From Mytilus edulis (lineage: Eukaryota; Mollusca; Bivalvia; Mytilida; Mytilidae), in the NCBI RefSeq assembly GCF_963676685.1, contig NC_092349.1, positions 58,573,431-58,637,430 on the forward strand: DNA of 64,000 nucleotides, in the 5' to 3' direction. Made by a program: the position numbers and the translations under genes. Positions 47,358 through 59,654 of the stretch are shown here, one piece after another (positions within the stretch are counted from its first letter, which is position 1; every line of letters starts with the position of its first letter). The notes beneath the pieces are model-generated. The model did no database searches and was not told the DNA's origin. It saw only the letters and a list, made by a program, of their open reading frames with translations.

Positions 47358-49486
47358 TTATTTTGAACAAACAGTACAGGTTAAGAATGCGTTATTCTTA
47401 TACGGTGGACACCTCAGTGTCCCACAAACAGCTTTTACAGGAACAAATAACTTTCCATCTTCGTTGGCTTGTCCACCTTCTAAGGCGATAGGACTGTAAT
47501 CAACGCAAACATATTCGGAAGCTGCAACAATTCCATGCCCGTCATCGCCTCCAGCAGCGAGTCTTCCATAATATTCTCGTTTCCATGTCCAAGGGCATTC
47601 CGATTTCCCTGGTATCATCATAATAGAGGATGCTTTGGTAGCTCTACATACAGCGCATGGGACATCCTTCTGAAACATGTTTTGACCGAAATAATTATCT
47701 TCGTACTCTGCGCCATACATAGTACTCATATGACCATATGGACTCATAGATACGTCTCCATTATAAAAGTCTGGGTCGTGTGGTAGGCATACGTAATTTA
47801 CTGCTGCTCCGTCCTGGGCAAATGGACCTCCTCCAGCAAACCCTGAGAACATACGAGATATGTGAAACAGAATTTAAAGTCAGTTTATTTAGAAATAAAC
47901 CTTAAAAAAAAAAAAACATGTGACATATGTGTGACAATATATATCTTCAGTTTAAAAAAAAAAAAATCTTGAAAACAACGATCTCTTTAATATTATTAAT
48001 AAAAATACAACTAGTCGATTTCACCATTGAATTTTAATTTACACAACACTTTAATGATTAAAGTAAGATATAGTTTTGACGAAAAAGAACGTCGGCCTAC
48101 ATTTATAAATGATTTTTGTCCTCTTTTTTTTTCACCACCATTTTACAGCTTATAATACTGTTTTAATGATACGTAAGTAATAAAATATAAAAATGTTTTA
48201 ACGTTAATTATGTCTGTCTGTTACCGGATCATAAAGATTTGATGTACCTTAGTTATACCTCCTTTATATCAAAACGTGTTTCCTTTACTGTGATACATTT
48301 CATGTTTGTTTGAAAGGGAACATAGTTAATCACCAAACCACACGAACTACTCTTATTCAAGGTCAGTTTATAATTTTTCGGGGCACTGACCTTCATAAAC
48401 TAAATATTTCTCATTCTGAGTTAACGTAAATAAAAGTCTTTAGTTTATTCTTTAAAATTTAGTAGAGACACAATTAGTCTTAATACCTTCATATACTAAA
48501 TCCGTGCCATTTCCTGTACAGTCCTTTCTCCCCCATCGTGTATAAATCGCACCAGCTGCTTCTGAAAATACAGATACAACAGATATCAACATTTTTCATT
48601 CAAAAACGAGTTTGACACAATTGATGACGGCTAGTGATACAAGTCAATGAAAGATAACTTATACATGATCACTATTAGTATCTTTCTACTTGTAAAATTG
48701 GCTTCTAAGTTAATGATAAAAAAAAAACAGACGGCCTATGTGGCATCAATTTCATGAAAAAGCACAACATACGTGTTATCGTTCTGTAAATATCCACATA
48801 CCTTAATTATCAAGATTCTATTGGCTCTTTTGTACTCAAAATTATCAGTCAAAAAGTGTTCTACCGTGATAACCAGTCATTCAGCTTGCATTTGAAACCC
48901 AAATTATCAAATGCATACTGAATGGGTTTTTGTCATTGTTGGAGGTCGTACTGTTGCCTATAATTGCTTACAGCCACTTCATGTGCACTTTGGGAATAGT
49001 TGTATGTCTCATTGGCAATCATACTACTTATCCTTATTTGCATAATGTATAAATTTTGAAAGTTTTACTTATACGTCGGAACTATTGTGTTGTGAATGTG
49101 TACTTTCTGACCGGGGCAGTATTAGTGGTGATACCCCCTTTACCAATTGTTCTTTGTAATACTTAAATTGAATTCATACAAAAGTTGGTAAACCGTTTAA
49201 TGTACAGAAGATTTAAATATAGGATTCCATTTATCACACACACAAACAAACAAACGAACAAAAAGTCTATCACCACTATACCTTTGGCAGATAATAAAGA
49301 CAACAACGATTGAATCTGGTTATGCTGTCCTTGAACAGTCTGCTTCAGAGTGTCAACATCATTTGCCAGTTGTTGAATGTCAATGTCATCAACTAGGAGT
49401 CTTTTGCTCTTTGTATTTCCATAACAAGTCACAGTGACACAGGACAAAATTATACAAATGTAGACGATACTCTTACTTTGGAACAT
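47358..49486 (-). CDS. Short-chain collagen C4-like secreted protein, three exons
   Basis: Exons on the minus strand: 49486-49282, 48561-48487, 47842-47358. Borders are GT/AG and both introns are phase 1, giving 254 residues. The start at 49486 puts a signal peptide first (hydrophobic run SIVYICIILSCVTVTCYG); the upstream in-frame ATG at 49555 would bury it. Residues about 35-66 are a short coiled coil (DIQQLANDVDTLKQTVQGQ). Exon 2 gives the family hallmark YTRWGRKDC; exon 3 gives YVCLPHDPDF, MYGAEYEDNYF, VPCAVCRATKASS, ECPWTW, SEYVCVDYSP and the end RCPPYKNNAFLTCTVCSK. Despite the family name, no Gly-X-Y collagen repeat is present. Proteins of this family are multicopy in mussels and sponges and are thought to be extracellular matrix or mucus proteins (family knowledge). 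The AATAAA at 47357-47362 overlaps the TAA stop. Confidence 0.93.
48950..49045. repeat. Family D fragment in C4-like intron 1
   Basis: GTTGTATGTCTCATTGGCAA followed by TCATACTACTTATCC, within intron 1 (48562-49281). Confidence 0.6.
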
Positions 49487-50519
49487 TTTAATCTTATCAA
49501 TTATTATGAACAGACAAAGGTCAAATATTAGCGTGATAAGATTGTAAAACCGCACGATGTTATTACTGTTCTTACATCATGTGTTCTTAGCGGTAGCTCG
49601 AGACCAAAGACTGGAAACCGTAAAATATAAATATTCCCGTGCTGAAGAAACAAATAAAACCCCAAAATCAAGTATAAATAGAAAAAGATGTCGGGTATAC
49701 GTCAATATGACGGAAAACCAACAAAACAAATTTATTCGACACAACTACACAGGTAAAATAGCTACGGATGTTTCACGGCCGTGGTAATAAACGTCCGTAA
49801 AACATCCGTAATACGGATGTATTACGGATGAAACGGTTACGTCCGTAAAACATCTGTAAAAATACATCCGTAAAACGTACGTGTAAAAACTGACGTAAAA
49901 CGGATTGTCCGTTTCACGGACGTATCTTAAACATACGTATTACGGACGTTTCTACAACATCCGTATTACGGCTGTATCATATTCAAAGATGTAAAAGTAC
50001 CATGCATGATATACGCACGACTGCTTATACATGTATAAAGTAAAATTCTTAACTTGCTTTCAACATTCTGCATGCCAGACATACATATGTATAGTGAATC
50101 TCTGCTTCAAGGCTATAACTTTAAATATTTGCATACTATGAGTACATACATGACATACATGTACTAATGTAATTTTTTATTTTTAAAATAATTAACTTTT
50201 GTTCAATATGAACATCCATTCGCAACTACTCTATATTTTAAGCCTAGATTTAGCGTACCGATTATCAATAAGCACTGTTAATGTCAGAATTTCTCTCCCA
50301 TCAGCCCAAAGAGTCAATGAAAAATATGTAAAATGTAAAATAAAAAAAATCCCTACCTATCCTATTTTTTCAAAGATGTAATAGCTGAATAGCATGAACA
50401 CAGATATTATTTTATTTGACCGAATTGAAAAAAAAAGAAATTGAAAAAAATCTTTCCATATTTTTTTCTAAAGGTTGTAATTACAATTAAGTTGAATTAT
50501 AAATACAAAGAGTGCTTGG

Positions 50520-50654
50520 CAGTGGCAGATCCAGGGGGTCCGGGGGTTGGAACCCCCCCCCCCCCTTTTTTTTTGGCCGATCAATGCATTTGAATTGGGA
50601 CATATAGTTGGAACCGCTCCCCCCCTCTTTTTGAAATGGCTGGATCCGCCCCTG
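50520..50654. mobile_element. GGATCC-type MITE, nested
   Basis: Ends CAGTGGCAGATCCAG and CTGGATCCGCCCCTG with CTTGG direct repeats outside (50515-50519, 50655-50659). Same family as 23209-23372. Confidence 0.88.
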
Positions 50655-51237
50655 CTTGGTGTCTTTCAAACAACCAACTAGTCATGCTAATGGTGGATGG
50701 TTAAATAATTGCCATGAATGCAGTAATAAAACAATATAAAACATCTAACATTTAACCTTTTTTGCAATGCTTGAGCAAAAATGACTGTAGTCTATGACTT
50801 ATGACTATGTATATATTGTACAAGGCTGAATTAAAATTACCTCATACCAGGTTTCACCAATGGCAATAGACCTGACTGTTGTCTAATATATACTTGATTG
50901 TTGATCATTCTGATTATCTGTCCAAGTACAAAACTATGCTAACAAGAAATTGCACATGAGCATATAGAAAGTACCTGAAAAGTTTCAGATTGTTTAATGT
51001 CTGAACTGCTGAAGTAGTTTCTACTGTTCAATGAGGATCATAAGATGCAGGGGGAAGGAAAGTTTAACACTCTTATCGTGTTTTAATCACAACAACCAAT
51101 GCAATAGTCACATGGTCACCGTGTTACCTTTCCTCGTCGTACTACAGTACATGATATATAAGCCATGGAGATGTTATATTAAAGCCCGAATGTATATGTT
51201 AAAGTAGTCTCAGAATCAATGTATGTAGAATAATGCC

Positions 51238-52225
51238 CAGGGCCGTAACTAGGGTTCTAATTCAGGGGAGGCAAGGGTTTGGGGGACGCCGATTTTTTTT
51301 CTCTCAGTAAAATAGCTAGAAATGACCCGTTTTCCTTCAATTTCCTTACTCTAAGAGACATCAGTATTGCTTGAATTTAGGCAAAAACAAGCTGAGATTG
51401 CTGTTCGGGATGAGCCAAGGCTCCATCTTGAAGGTTGTAATTTGGCCTATAATTATTAACATTAAATACATTGTGACCACGGATTTTTCAGTTTCTTTAT
51501 ATGGCTAAAAATTACCCGTTTTTCTTCGATTTCCTTACTTTAAGAAACATCAGTAAAATGGAAGCAATTTTTATGCAAACAATTATTACCTGTATAACTA
51601 TTTCAAGATATTTTGTTTTAGAAATCAAACTGGTAAGTTAAAAAAACCATATAACGCAACTTAGATCATGGAACGCAAGATAAATTTTTTATCGAGGACC
51701 ATGAATTTCAATATTGTTGAAAGCTCAACAGACATGTATATAACTAAAAACAGGGACTTTAAATACAGTCTAGTATATACTTAGTATAGAAATTCCATGC
51801 TACAACGAATGGGGGTGTTTAGCTACTAAGGCATGGACCATAATGTTCTCGTACGATCGGGAGAAGCGGTTAAAACAGCTGATTCAGCCGGTAACAATTC
51901 CCGATATCATAAAAGATTCACAATTTAAAGGGAACTCCCTCTGCTCAATTGAGCCCCTAAATAAATGTGAATAGTTAAGTTTTATTCAAAAATATGTGTT
52001 CTGAAACGGTTCACTTTCGAGTCAAAAATCCGGAAAATGACGCATATATCACGTATCATGATAACACTGTTAAAACTGTAAACTTGTGTTGTTTATAAAA
52101 TAAATTCAAGTTCTTGGTGTACATATTGTCAATATTGCACTTTATTACTTAAAAAAAAAAATTTTAGTGTAGAAAATTCAGTGGAGGCAGTTGCCTCCCC
52201 TGCCTCATAGGTAGTTACGGCCCTG
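51238..52225. mobile_element. 988-bp TIR element, CAGGGCCGTAAC ends
   Basis: Ends CAGGGCCGTAACTA and TAGTTACGGCCCTG; ATGCC direct repeats flank it. Sub-terminal GGGGAGGC and GCCTCCCC also pair. A small family D-like fragment is inside (near 51400-51460). No transposase. Ends of this kind occur in hAT-like elements, but the apparent 5-bp duplication does not fit hAT, so I leave the class open. Confidence 0.85.
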
Positions 52226-52589
52226 ATGCCGGTAACATTAAAATGTTATCATACATTTATCCTCCTTTGGTGTGGAATAAGAGCAAATTACCTGCTTCTA
52301 TTTTATTTGTGTTTCAAGCAAGCATTTATGAAATCAGTACTATGGGAAGAAAGGGGTACTATTTAAAGTATTTTTAGGCAAGACAGAAAATTACAGTACA
52401 GGGCCTTTTGCTGTAGGTCTATTGTTAACGATGAAATTGGAAAGAGGATACCAATTACGAGGGGGGGCAAGGGGTTTAACTGTTATGCTGTTATGGGACA
52501 ATTTAATTCTTGGGCTTATTTGATATGCTTTATCTAAATATGTACTTTGATTTTTGATTATGGGCCCAGTTTTCAAGTTGGTCCAAATC

Positions 52590-52705
52590 AGGATTCCATA
52601 TCAAGTATTGTGCAATAGCAAGAAATTTTCAATTGCACAGTATTGCACAATAGCAAGAAATATCTAATTGCACAATATTGTGCAATAGCAATTAATTTTC
52701 AATTG
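52590..52705. repeat. TTGCACAATAGCAAGAAAT short tandem
   Basis: Three to four degenerate units of TATTGCACAATAGCAAGAAA with TTTCAATTGCACA, self-complementary around AATTGCACAATATTGTGCAA. Confidence 0.85.
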
Positions 52706-52734
52706 GAGTTATCTTTCTTTGTATAGAATAGAAG

Positions 52735-53017
52735 TTGATAATATATGTTGGAAATTTGCCAGACATGACTGTGATGTCATTTTCTATTTTTATTTGCCAA
52801 TAACTTTATGTAAATAACTTCATTGGAAATTTGCCAATATAAAATGTTGCTGATGAAGCTTTTTTTCCTTATCTTATCTAAAATGTTTTTAGATAATGTA
52901 TGTTGGACATTTGCCAGACATGACTATGATGTCATTTTCTATTTTTATTTGCCAATAACTTTATGTAAATAACTTCATTGGAAATTTGCCAATATAAAAT
53001 GTTGCTGATGGAGTTTT
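52735..53017. repeat. Two 155-bp direct repeats
   Basis: TTTGCCAGACATGACTGTGA at about 52756 and its variant at about 52911 start near-identical units ending AAAATGTTGCTGATG. Confidence 0.9.
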
Positions 53018-53559
53018 TTTTATTGTTTTATACAATAAACAATGTATATTCACTTTTACTACCAACCAATCTTTACCATTCAGTGATAACAAGCACTTTA
53101 TTTGACATTTAATATTTTATGATGTATTTAAAAGAGTAGTTATTGTTGCAAACTCCATTAGAAATTTGAATTGATATCAGTTTTGGAAAAAGGGAAACGG
53201 GGATGTGAAAAAAAAGGGGGGGGGGGGGGTTAAATTTTTCTCATTTCAGATTTCATAAATAAAAAGAAAATTTCTTCAAACATTTTTTTGAGAGGATTAA
53301 TATTCAACAGCAAAGTGAATTGCTCAAAGGCAAAAAAAATATTTTAAGTTCATTAGACCACATTCATTCTGTGTCAGAAACCTATGCTGTATCAACTATT
53401 TAATTTTAGATTTAAAAAGTTTGATGAAGAAATCTTTAATTGATTTATAAAATCTTGACATTTGTTTTGTGTAAAAAAAAAACCATGTTATGTCAAAAAT
53501 ATGATCACAATCCAAATTCAGAGCTGTATCACGCTTGAATGTTTTGTCCATACTTGCCC

Positions 53560-53965
53560 CAACTGTTCAGGGTTCGACCTCTGCGGTCGTATAAAGCTGC
53601 GCCCTGCGGAGCACCTGGTTAGATAATAAAGGACATACAATGTAGATGTCCATATCGACAGGAAATTAAGATTCAATTTTTTTTCTAGGAGTTAAGCCCC
53701 TTTGAACTTATTTGCTTTAATGTACTACTTCAACAGTTTGTTATTGTAACTCCCCTGAATCCACACATCAGAATTTCATGAGACTTTGTAGATAATAAGG
53801 ACATACTATGTAGATGTGCATATCGACAGGAAATTACAATTCATTTTTTTTTTCTAGGAGTTATGCCCCTTTGAACTTATTTGCTTTATTACTACTTCAA
53901 CAGTTTGTCATTGCAACTCCTGAATCCACACAACAGAATTTCATGAAACTTTGTAGATAATAAGG
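53560..53965 (+). mobile_element. 5' part of a pearl/Helentron-like element
   Basis: Starts with GGGTTCGACCTCTGCGGTCG and AAAGCTGCGCCCTGCGGAGC, then about 2.3 core repeats of about 165 bp (GATGTCCATATCGACAGGAA, GCCCCTTTGAACTTATTTGC, CAGAATTTCATGAGACTTTG). The tetranucleotide tail is missing. Confidence 0.65.
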
Positions 53966-54238
53966 ACATACTATGTAGACAGGAAATTATGATTCAATTG
54001 AAGTTTATCAATTGCCAAGGTACATTGAAAGGTTGTTCTTTTATTAAAATTTGCACATATATAGGATTCTTTTATAAGCTTAAACTTGATCTTCTTTCTG
54101 TTGTTAGCTTACATTTTGTTTCAATTTACGTAAAAGTAAAAGTATATAGGAAAGGTATAAATTAGTGAGCATCTGTTCATACTACATGTAGTTTTTGTCT
54201 GGACTTCTTGATTAATTTATATATATATACAATTTTAG

Positions 54239-54794
54239 CTTGTTACCAAATGGAAGGAAAGGACATTATTGGCAAGGATTGATATTACTGGTGAACATGT
54301 ATGTCATGTAGGTGTGAATGCCCTGCAAAACAAACCTGATATCAAAGTAAGTTCATCTGTAGAATTGCAGTTAATTTAAATAATTTTATGTTATCTACCT
54401 AAAACTGTTTCAAGTTTAATTGTACATGCACACTGTTGCTTATTTTTCTCACTTTCTGATTCAATGCATGCATTAAGCCTTACTCTGCTTGCCTCCTTCT
54501 GCTCCATACACACACACTTGAGATGTCAGAAATTCAGACTATCATAGCATTTACATTACAAACTTACCTAGTCAGACTGGCCTATATTATGTATTGATAA
54601 GTTAACGTTGTTATCTTTTAGAAAACATAAAATATTTGCCACTGGACATTCAAATAAGCAAAAAAAAACCGACCAGTTAATGATTTTGCATTAACAGAAT
54701 GAATTTGCAAACATATAGCAATTAGCTTATGTAATTCATGGAAATTAGATTTATATTCTTTATGAATATTTTATTTCAGTTACCATCACAGTGA
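54239..54794 (+). CDS. Possible last two exons of an unrecognised gene
   Basis: A 108-bp segment (54239-54346) lies between an AATTTTAG acceptor and a GTAAGT donor and is open for 36 codons (WKERTLLARIDITGEHVCHV, then GVNALQNKPDIK). A second acceptor TATTTCAG at 54772-54779 restores the same phase and gives LPSQ and a TGA at 54792. AATAAA follows at 54960. Both introns would be phase 0. I do not recognise the protein and found no upstream exon. It lies wholly within the 6.2-kb inverted-repeat element, so it could be a captured gene fragment, part of the element's own gene, or chance. Confidence 0.35.
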
Positions 54795-55099
54795 ACATGG
54801 TGAAGAATAACCAATACCATGAATACAGGACATAGAAGACTACCTGACAACTTAGGAATTTTACAAAAAATAGAACGTTTAAATTTACAAAGAAGACATT
54901 TATTTACATTCATAGACTTGGAAAGTAAAGAAATTATAATGTGAATATAAATCCTTGGAAATAAAATTTTTAACTTTGAAGAAGATTGAAGATTATGTTT
55001 GTTCTAAGAAAGTTTGAAGAAAAAGGATACATTCAAAACTGTAAAAAGGAAACATTACAGTATTCTCAATTTATACTCTTGAGATCAATTACTCTTGAT

Positions 55100-55420
55100 A
55101 TATAATTAAAAGGACTTATAAAAGTAAGGACATTTGGTTGAATTGCCAATGAGAAAAATATCCACCAGAGTTCACATGATGTGATAGTGAGCTATTATAG
55201 GTCACCATATGTCCTCCAACAATGAAATAAAATGAACTATATAGTGTGTTGTGAAAGGGTTTCGACATGACAAATAGAGAAAACTAATAGCCTTATTTTA
55301 TCAAGTTAATACATGAAAGCAAAATATGAACCAAAGACCACCACTGAAATACTTCTGATTATTGTTGATTTACTCTTGAAATATCATGTAAAATGTTTAA
55401 AAAGATATCATCAATATTCA
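55100..55420 (+). repeat. Diverged family D copy
   Basis: TTGCCAATGAGAAAAATATC, TTATAGGTCACCATATGTCC, GAGAAAACTAATAGCCTTAT and CAAAGACCACCACTGAAATA keep the family order with heavy divergence. Confidence 0.7.
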
Positions 55421-56671
55421 ACTTGTTAAACAACAAGTCACTGTATGACAGTGTGTTCTTTGACAAAATCCTTGTATGTGTATTGCATCAGAATATTTTT
55501 TTTAAGATAGAACACTAGGAGACTATATACATGATATAAGGAAATGCAAATAAAAAGTATCACCTTAAAAAAAAGTATAGCATTTTATCATTGACAGTTC
55601 CATCAAAAGTTTCAGCAATACATTGCAACTGTTACATAAAAATCAAACTATACTATATACTATAATAAGTGTGTTATATATACTACAATAAGTGTGTTAT
55701 ATACTATAATATATATATATTATAATGCATAATTATAATAGACGTTATTCGTCCGTGGTACAAAACATCCGTATTACGGACGTGGTACTAAACGTCCGTA
55801 TTACGGACGTGGTACTTTTAAATATCCGTATTGATTACGGACGTTTTATGGACGTTTTACGGATGGGAAGCAACGGACGTTTTACGTCCGTGGTACTATT
55901 CGTCCGTAGACGTGCCGTATAATACGGACGTATTACGGATTTTTTACGGACGTTAAACGTCCGTAGCTATTTTACCTGTGTATATATAGCAGTTGTGAAT
56001 AATTTAAACATAGAACATAAGCCATCATAAGGCTGCAATTTCCAATTGTCCAATAATAAATTTGAAAGACGAAGGACAACCACTGACGTCAAAAATGAAA
56101 ATTAAACATTATAAAGTGTATGCGTTCGAAGAACTTTTTGGATCAACGTTCATCAAATCATTACGCTTTAAACCAAAGACATATAAGTACTAAAGCACGT
56201 CGAGGGACTTTTTTGTCCTAAAAGGACTTAAAATGATGCCAACTCCATATAAAGTTAACCTTGCCTGGCTGATTAAAAGCCGGTTTCTCTGGGCTTTTAG
56301 TAATAAATAACTAAAACTTCTGACTAGGGTTCTGTGACTTCTATTCATACTAACGAAGTTCTATAATGGATATGTAAATAAAGCCCTGCAAAATATAAAT
56401 GTACTTATAAGTTACAGATAGATAAATCTGTTTACTAAGTAATAATAATTAAAACTAATGTTCGTAATTCATTATCATGCAAACTTATTTAGCTGCGTAC
56501 ATATGTATCTGATCCCAAAAATATATAATGTGGATACCATAGCAATTACTTGCCTCAATTACAGTTTAAGTTATTATAGTACATGTTCTCATATGCTGTC
56601 TCTTACCAAAGTCTAATGAACAATACTTGTGTTGATAATATAAACTACACAAAACGTAAGCTGCGTGCTTG

Positions 56672-56887
56672 TTAAGGGGGTAGACCTTGGTTCAGGGAGA
56701 TAACTCTTTAAATCAGTTAAGCGTTTGTAAAAGTCAAGTTCATCAATGTTTTTTAAGCATTTACCTGAATCAGATTAAAAATAATCTATGTAACCTAGAA
56801 GCTTAGAATATGTTTTTGAAAATGGTTGACACAAACGTACTGATGATTTTAAGAGTTATTTCCCTTAACCTAGGCCTACCTCCTTAA
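56672..56887. mobile_element. TTAA-flanked MITE, 216 bp
   Basis: Ends TTAAGGGGGTAGACCTTGG and the diverged CTAGGCCTACCTCCTTAA. The stretches 55985-56670 and 56890-57310 hold no gene that I can support. Confidence 0.75.
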
Positions 56888-57316
56888 ATCAAGAAGCAAC
56901 TAATCACAAAAAGTAACAATAAAAGCAAAGCAAATTTTAAAAACTAAAGCTAAGCGAAACAAGAATACAAATACACTTAGCTTACCTCACATATCGTGCA
57001 AGTGGCACATTTCCATATAAACCATTATATTACAAACACTACATCTTTGGTAACTAAGGTTTAAATATACCTGTAATAACGACAATACCTGAATTACAGG
57101 TTATTGACTTGAGTTAGGCACACACATAGGTAATGTGGAGGGTAAAATATGTTAGCGGGTATCCAACCCTCTCCCTAGTTATCAATTGTATGCAAATTTG
57201 GTTTATTCAATTAACAGTTCATCTCCTTGGATTTGAGTGACCTGGTTGTGTCCTTTTTAGAGGAAATTTGAGTCTGGATAATGTGTATTGCTTTTATGTT
57301 TTCGTGTTTTTTTTTG

Positions 57317-57411
57317 TTACATAATTGTTTGTTTTGTGGTGATTATAATTATAACACAATGTTTATTTTTATACGCCCGTCGTCTTTTAGACGGGACGTA
57401 TTATACAAATA
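57317..57411 (-). repeat. Fragment of the 2,006-bp unit
   Basis: The inverse of 34526-34615: GTGGTGATTATAATTATAAC, then TTTTTATACGCCCGTCGTC and TTAGACGGGACGTATTAT. It shows that the sequence just past the pearl end travels with it. Confidence 0.85.
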
Positions 57412-57549
57412 TAGCCTTTGTATGAGGTCGATACAAGGATATATTGACCTGAAAGAAGCATATATACTGAGGACGAAGTCCGAGGTCGATATACTTCTTT
57501 GGGTCGATATATCCTGTATTGACCTCATACAAAGGCTATATTTGTTATA
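57412..57549. mobile_element. 138-bp foldback (hairpin) insertion
   Basis: Arms of about 60 bp (ACAAATATAGCCTTTGTATG then AGGTCGATACAAGGATATAT) are near-perfect inverse copies (GGGTCGATATATCCTG, CATACAAAGGCTATATTTGT), with a centre containing GAGGACGAAGTCCGAGGTCG. It directly joins the pearl-end fragment. Confidence 0.9.
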
Positions 57550-57965
57550 TTATTAATTTCCGACCATGTTTGCATCAAAATCGTCATTTAGGTTTGTTGG
57601 AACTTTATAGATATTACAATGTCTCCTTGACAATAACAACATATTAGTTGTTATTTCATTTACTTTTTTTTTGACATCTTATGTATTTGAGAGATTTTTT
57701 TTTCGTCAAAAAATCGATCACAGATATCATTTGTTTCAAAACGTTAAACATTATTCTGAAATTCATTACATGACGTCACAAAGTATATCGGTATTTAGAT
57801 ATTCTAAAAATAACCGTGCAATATGCTTTTTGCCGGTCAATATGCTTTTTGCTATCCGCCGTTTTGAATTTCTCTCTACCTTCGAAAATATAGTTTAACA
57901 TGTGACTCTCCCTAAACGAATCAAATTTGTTAAAATATACGAATTAATAATATATATTTCTATCA

Positions 57966-58612
57966 TGGCAGATATAGAGACGATGGATTCATAATATATG
58001 ATGGAACATCAGATGAAATTATAGATTTTTTTTCGTCTAGCAAATGATTATAACCCCTTATTAAAGTTCACCTATGAAATCAAAACCGCTAAAATGTCAA
58101 TCTTGGATGTTGATGTAATTAAAGGTCAAAGATTTACAACATATGGCATTCTTGACCTCGAAATACATTTTAAAGAAACAAATTCTTATCTGTTTCTGCA
58201 CAGAAATAGCTGTCACTCACAGCATGCATTCAGATGATTTATTAAAGGTGAAGCAATACGGCAAATTAGAAATACAAGTGACCATAACAAATTAATAAAC
58301 AATCTAACTAATTTCAAAGTGAAATTCTTAGATAGGGGTTATGATAACATTGAAATAGATGATAGTATTACTGATGCTTTATCAATTGACCGTACTGATT
58401 TATTACAACAAAACAAATCTAAAGAGAAGCAAAGTATTCCGTTAGTTTTAATAACTAAATATAATCCATATATACGTAAAATAAAGAAACGTATACTAAA
58501 ACACTGTCATTTATTACAGTTCGACGAAGATTGTGTACAAATATTCAATACAGCACCAATAGTTGCGTAAAGCAAACATAAAAGTGTTGGAGATATGCTT
58601 AGTAGATCAAAG
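57966..58612 (+). pseudogene. Decayed Penelope-like reverse transcriptase C-terminal half
   Basis: The plus strand encodes GRYRDDGFIIYDGTSDEI (catalytic xRDD box), then after a one-base shift KFTYEIK, SILDVDVIKGQRFTTYGILD and LEIHFKETNSYLFLHRNSCH. A stop at about 58236 (FR*FIKGEAIRQIRN) is followed by FLDRGYDNIEID and RKIKKRILKHCHLLQFDE, then a TAA at 58568 and SKHKSVGDMLSRSKL. This order (YxDD, LDxxxxxGxxF, HxNSCHP-like, IKGExxR, and the thumb NIRKIxxxHWxxL-like block) is that of Penelope-like and related GIY-YIG retroelement proteins (family knowledge). The endonuclease part was not found downstream. Dead copy. Confidence 0.8.
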
Positions 58613-58649
58613 TTAAAGACTGTAACATAAAATTGACAGTTGGACCCCT

Positions 58650-59640
58650 GATGCTGACAGATCTGTCATAATAACTAGATCTATTGAAGAAGAATTAAAA
58701 TATGAATATATCAATATAAACATGAATAATTTTCATATTTGATTATATTCAAATAATGCATCTTAAAATGATTATCCCAAGCTTAACTGCCGAAACACGA
58801 AATTAGTAGTGTCGGGTCCTATCATGCAATATGGGATGCGTGGTTACATGGGTGTTTTATTATAACAAAATGTGTTATTTCATTTTGCATCTAAAATTAT
58901 CTTTCCAGTTTCAATAAGACTGCATATTTTAGATTTTATTCAAATAAATTTCTATTATTTCATTAGACCATTTAAAATTGAATTAAATTAATAAAAATAT
59001 TTTCTCAATTTCTATCTAAAATATTGACGGATTTTCATCACGACCCGTATATCATTACGTATATCATTATGAAGCACGTAATTCTTTCTATTACTGCTAG
59101 CCCTATATTCGTAGATGACAAACCTAAATGACTAAATGACAACCTCAAATGACTATAAGCGGTGCGTTTGAATTTAAAGATTTGGTATTAATGATGATAC
59201 ACATTTTCCTTCTGCTTAATTGTAGTCCATATCAAAGTTAAAAAAAATTTGCCTCTTCACGACAGAAAAACAAACTTATTGTCCATACAAGAAAAATCAT
59301 CCTGGTCCGCGTGGACTAGATGCAAATGCAAAATGCAAAATATATTGACGATTATCGGCTTGTTGCATCTGTACTTGCAAGTTAAGTGTATACTGCTAAT
59401 TTTGTAAAATCTCTATAAATAAGAAATGTTGGCTTTTCTCCGACTTTCAATATATTTGGTTCGATTCAACACACTCAAATTTGTATATTCAAACAGAAGT
59501 TAATTATATAATGATGAATAAGTTTGAATTAAATTAGCTGTTCTATAATTTTAGAGCAATGTTGACAATAAACACATAGCAATGAATAATGCTATGATTT
59601 GGTTAAGTTGTTTGTATTCGAAATACTAAGGATTTTTTTT
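58650..59640. other. No gene seen
   Basis: AT-rich. Frequent stops on both strands and no repeat family that I recognise. Confidence 0.5.
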
Positions 59641-59654
59641 TATCCCAAACATAA

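Larger units (their letters stand above)
49748..55980. mobile_element. 6.2-kb element with CGGACGT-rich inverted ends
   Basis: The two ends are exact inverse copies over 22 bp (CACAGGTAAAATAGCTACGG plus two) and each is flanked by TA. About 230 bp inside each end is packed with ACGGACGT and TCCGTAATACGGA words in both orientations (49748-49980 and 55735-55980), but these sub-terminal arrays are not colinear. No transposase frame was seen, so it is non-autonomous or decayed. Inside are two complete MITEs (50520-50654, 51238-52225), a pearl-like core fragment (53560-53960) and an exon-like pair (54239-54794). The TA flank would suit Tc/mariner-like integration (inference); superfamily is unresolved. 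Confidence 0.7.
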
